Origin: CAYFNK01 sp964393215
Lineage (GTDB): Archaea > Nanobdellota > Nanobdellia > SCGC-AAA011-G17 > PNOQ01
Assembly (NCBI GenBank): GCA_964393215.1
Contig: CAYMSW010000009.1
Coordinates: forward strand, 1 to 22,119
Length of the DNA: 22,119 nucleotides
Direction: 5' to 3'
The position numbers were made by a program, and so were the translations under genes. Positions 21,328 through 22,119 of the stretch are shown here, one piece after another. Position 1 is the stretch's first letter; each line of letters begins with the position of its first letter. The notes beneath the pieces were generated by a model that was not told the origin of the DNA, made no database searches, and saw nothing but the letters and a program-made list of their open reading frames with translations.

Positions 21328-21337
21328 GTTTATATAG
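21328..21337 (-). promoter_or_regulatory. TATA box of the winged-helix gene
   Basis: CTATATAAAC on the minus strand, about 27 bp before the ATG at 21305. Confidence 0.68.
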
Positions 21338-21354
21338 TTTTTGATTATAGTAAG

Positions 21355-21362
21355 TTTTATAA
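21355..21362 (+). promoter_or_regulatory. TATA box of the Cys-containing orphan
   Basis: TTTTATAA about 27 bp before the ATG at 21385. Confidence 0.6.
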
Positions 21363-21384
21363 TTGTTTTTTGATTCTTTTTTTT

Positions 21385-21669
21385 ATGGCAAAAGATATTC
21401 CGAAAGGATGGGAAAAGAGTCACTATCAAGATCATACTTATCCAATGGGTGGAGAGTTTTTGAGAGAACAGTGTGGTGGTTGTGGAAAAAATGGTTCTTG
21501 CGAAATCGAAGGTTATCTCAGGTCTGCAATGGGCAATAATTATCCTTTTGGTCACGAGAGTGTTGTAGTAGTAAATAATATTCATTCTATTTTTGAAAAA
21601 AAGATGATTTGTTTGGAACATGAACCTTTGCAGCAGAACCTTCCTCTTGAAGATATGGCTGAGTCTTAG
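21385..21669 (+). CDS. Small Cys-containing hypothetical protein
   Basis: 94 residues, soluble. C30-GG-C33-GKNGS-C39 plus a later Cys in MICLEH could bind zinc or an iron-sulfur cluster; several His are nearby (KSHYQDHTYPMGG, FGHES). Not recognised. Start at the ATG 21385, about 26 bp from the TATA box TTTTATAA (21355-21362); the in-frame TTG at 21370 lies before the predicted transcription start. Leaderless. Confidence 0.8.
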   Translation: MAKDIPKGWEKSHYQDHTYPMGGEFLREQCGGCGKNGSCEIEGYLRSAMGNNYPFGHESVVVVNNIHSIFEKKMICLEHEPLQQNLPLEDMAES

Positions 21670-21678
21670 AATATAAAT

Positions 21679-21687
21679 CTTTAAAAA
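21679..21687 (+). promoter_or_regulatory. TATA box of the CARF-like gene
   Basis: CTTTAAAAA centred 27 bp before the ATG at 21710; a second AT-rich TATAAAT at 21672-21678 is 35 bp away and less well placed. Confidence 0.58.
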
Positions 21688-21709
21688 CTGAATTTTGTTT
21701 TTCCAAATT

Positions 21710-22066
21710 ATGACAGAATTAATTGCATTTTTATCAACTGGAAAGGGAACTTGGGGGCAGGTTGGTGCCTTAACAAAAAAAGAAGATTTTGAGAAAGTTT
21801 TATTGTTGACTAATGATTTTGGTAAGGAAAATTTTACTGCTAATGAAAGAACTGAGCTTATTGTTGTAAATGCAAATGATGAAGAAGAAAAGTTGAGAGA
21901 TCAGATATTGAATTCTTTGAAAGATAAGGTTAAAGGTTCTGAAGTTGCTGTTAATTTCACTTCTGGTTCTGGAAAGGAGCATATGGCTTTGATGAGTGCT
22001 CTGATGAAGATGGGTGTTGGTTTCAGATTGGTTGTTTCTACTCAAGAAGGCGTTAAGGAAATTTAG
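21710..22066 (+). CDS. Small CARF-like Rossmann-fold protein
   Basis: 118 residues. LIAFLSTGKGTWGQV (4-18) looks like the first strand and glycine loop of a CARF/Rossmann domain; FEKVLLLTNDFGKENF the second strand; VAVNFTSGSGKEHMALMSALMKMG (about 79-102) resembles the N(F/I)TGGTK-M-x-x-A loop of CARF ring-nuclease/Card1-type ligand-binding domains; GFRLVVSTQEGVKEI the final strand. No effector domain is attached, so it would be a lone ligand-binding domain. No CRISPR array or cas gene is visible. The resemblance is by eye and moderate. TATA box (21679-21687) 27 bp before the ATG; leaderless. Confidence 0.82.
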   Translation: MTELIAFLSTGKGTWGQVGALTKKEDFEKVLLLTNDFGKENFTANERTELIVVNANDEEEKLRDQILNSLKDKVKGSEVAVNFTSGSGKEHMALMSALMKMGVGFRLVVSTQEGVKEI

Positions 22067-22069
22067 AAA

Positions 22070-22079
22070 GTTTTAAATC
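22070..22079 (+). promoter_or_regulatory. TATA box of the gene cut by the window end
   Basis: GTTTTAAATC about 27 bp before the ATG at 22101, right after the CARF-like stop. Confidence 0.55.
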
Positions 22080-22100
22080 CTGACTTCTGTTTTCGTTTTT

Positions 22101-22119
22101 ATGGGTGTTTTTGATGATG
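22101..22119 (+). CDS. First codons of an unidentified gene (cut by window end)
   Basis: ATG followed by six open bases codons (MGVFDD) to the window edge. Too short to identify. Called because a TATA box (22070-22079) sits about 27 bp ahead, the spacing used throughout the window. Confidence 0.5.

Noticed and set aside
1..22119. CRISPR arrays, tRNA, rRNA, insertion sequences, integrases, attachment sites
   Set aside because: No repeat-spacer pattern, tRNA cloverleaf, rRNA segment, transposase or inverted terminal repeats were found by reading; intergenic spaces are almost all under 150 bp.

Overview
The window is low-GC, very compact archaeal DNA. Archaeal markers are TFE alpha, ribosomal protein eL15 (L15e), an Nre-family DNA repair protein and TATA-box promoters about 25-28 bp ahead of start codons. 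Reduced or bacterial-like housekeeping enzymes (LeuRS, a short AlaRS, MetK), many small orphan proteins and near-zero spacing suggest a DPANN archaeon, most likely of the Woesearchaeota/Pacearchaeota (Nanoarchaeota) type. That placement is inferred from gene content and recalled family resemblance, not from a tree. Two runs of exactly 100 N (7693-7792 and 17746-17845) look like scaffold gaps of unknown true size, so this is probably a metagenome assembly.

Layout. 1-2378 (+): leuS, cut by the window start. 2379-5293 (-): from upstream to downstream, a TGATG-coupled pair of orphan coiled-coil proteins, a short alaS, and an encapsulated-ferritin-like gene 2 bp after alaS. 5421-5942 (+): TFE alpha. 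5939-7689 (-): nre followed by an overlapping M50 membrane protease. 7793-8869 (+): MFS transporter missing its N-terminus. 8907-9470 (+): rpl15e. 9518-10263 (-): cold-shock protein with an acidic tail, and an orphan gene. 10361-12858 (+): bacterial-type metK, a small thioredoxin, an orphan, and a secreted orphan. 12872-13138 (-): small membrane protein. 13180-16702 (+): DHH phosphoesterase, an orphan, and a secreted transglutaminase-like protein. 16690-16938 (-): stand-alone EF-Tu domain-2-like protein. 17023-17346 (+): small membrane protein. 17347-19386 (-): lipoprotein-type sensor ending in a membrane segment and a winged helix, broken by a gap. 19535-20853 (+): secreted helical protein and a small membrane protein. 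20850-21305 (-): winged-helix protein. 21385 to the end (+): Cys-rich orphan, a CARF-like Rossmann protein, and the first codons of another gene.

How it works together. Most genes look like single transcription units, each with its own TATA box 24-29 bp before the ATG and no Shine-Dalgarno, which indicates leaderless mRNAs. A minority (TFE, Csp, the EF-Tu-like protein, the secreted helical protein, the secreted protein at 12277) have a short leader with a clear GGAGG- or GGGGG-type site. Convergent neighbours abut or overlap at their stop codons. I see no rRNA, tRNA, CRISPR array, insertion sequence or integrase. The most notable items are the LeuRS with a bacterial core and an archaeal-like tail, the EncFtn-like ferritin without a visible encapsulin, the membrane-anchored HTH lipoprotein with twin palindromes in its divergent promoter region, the interlocked divergent promoters at 13139-13179, and a minimal CARF-like protein.
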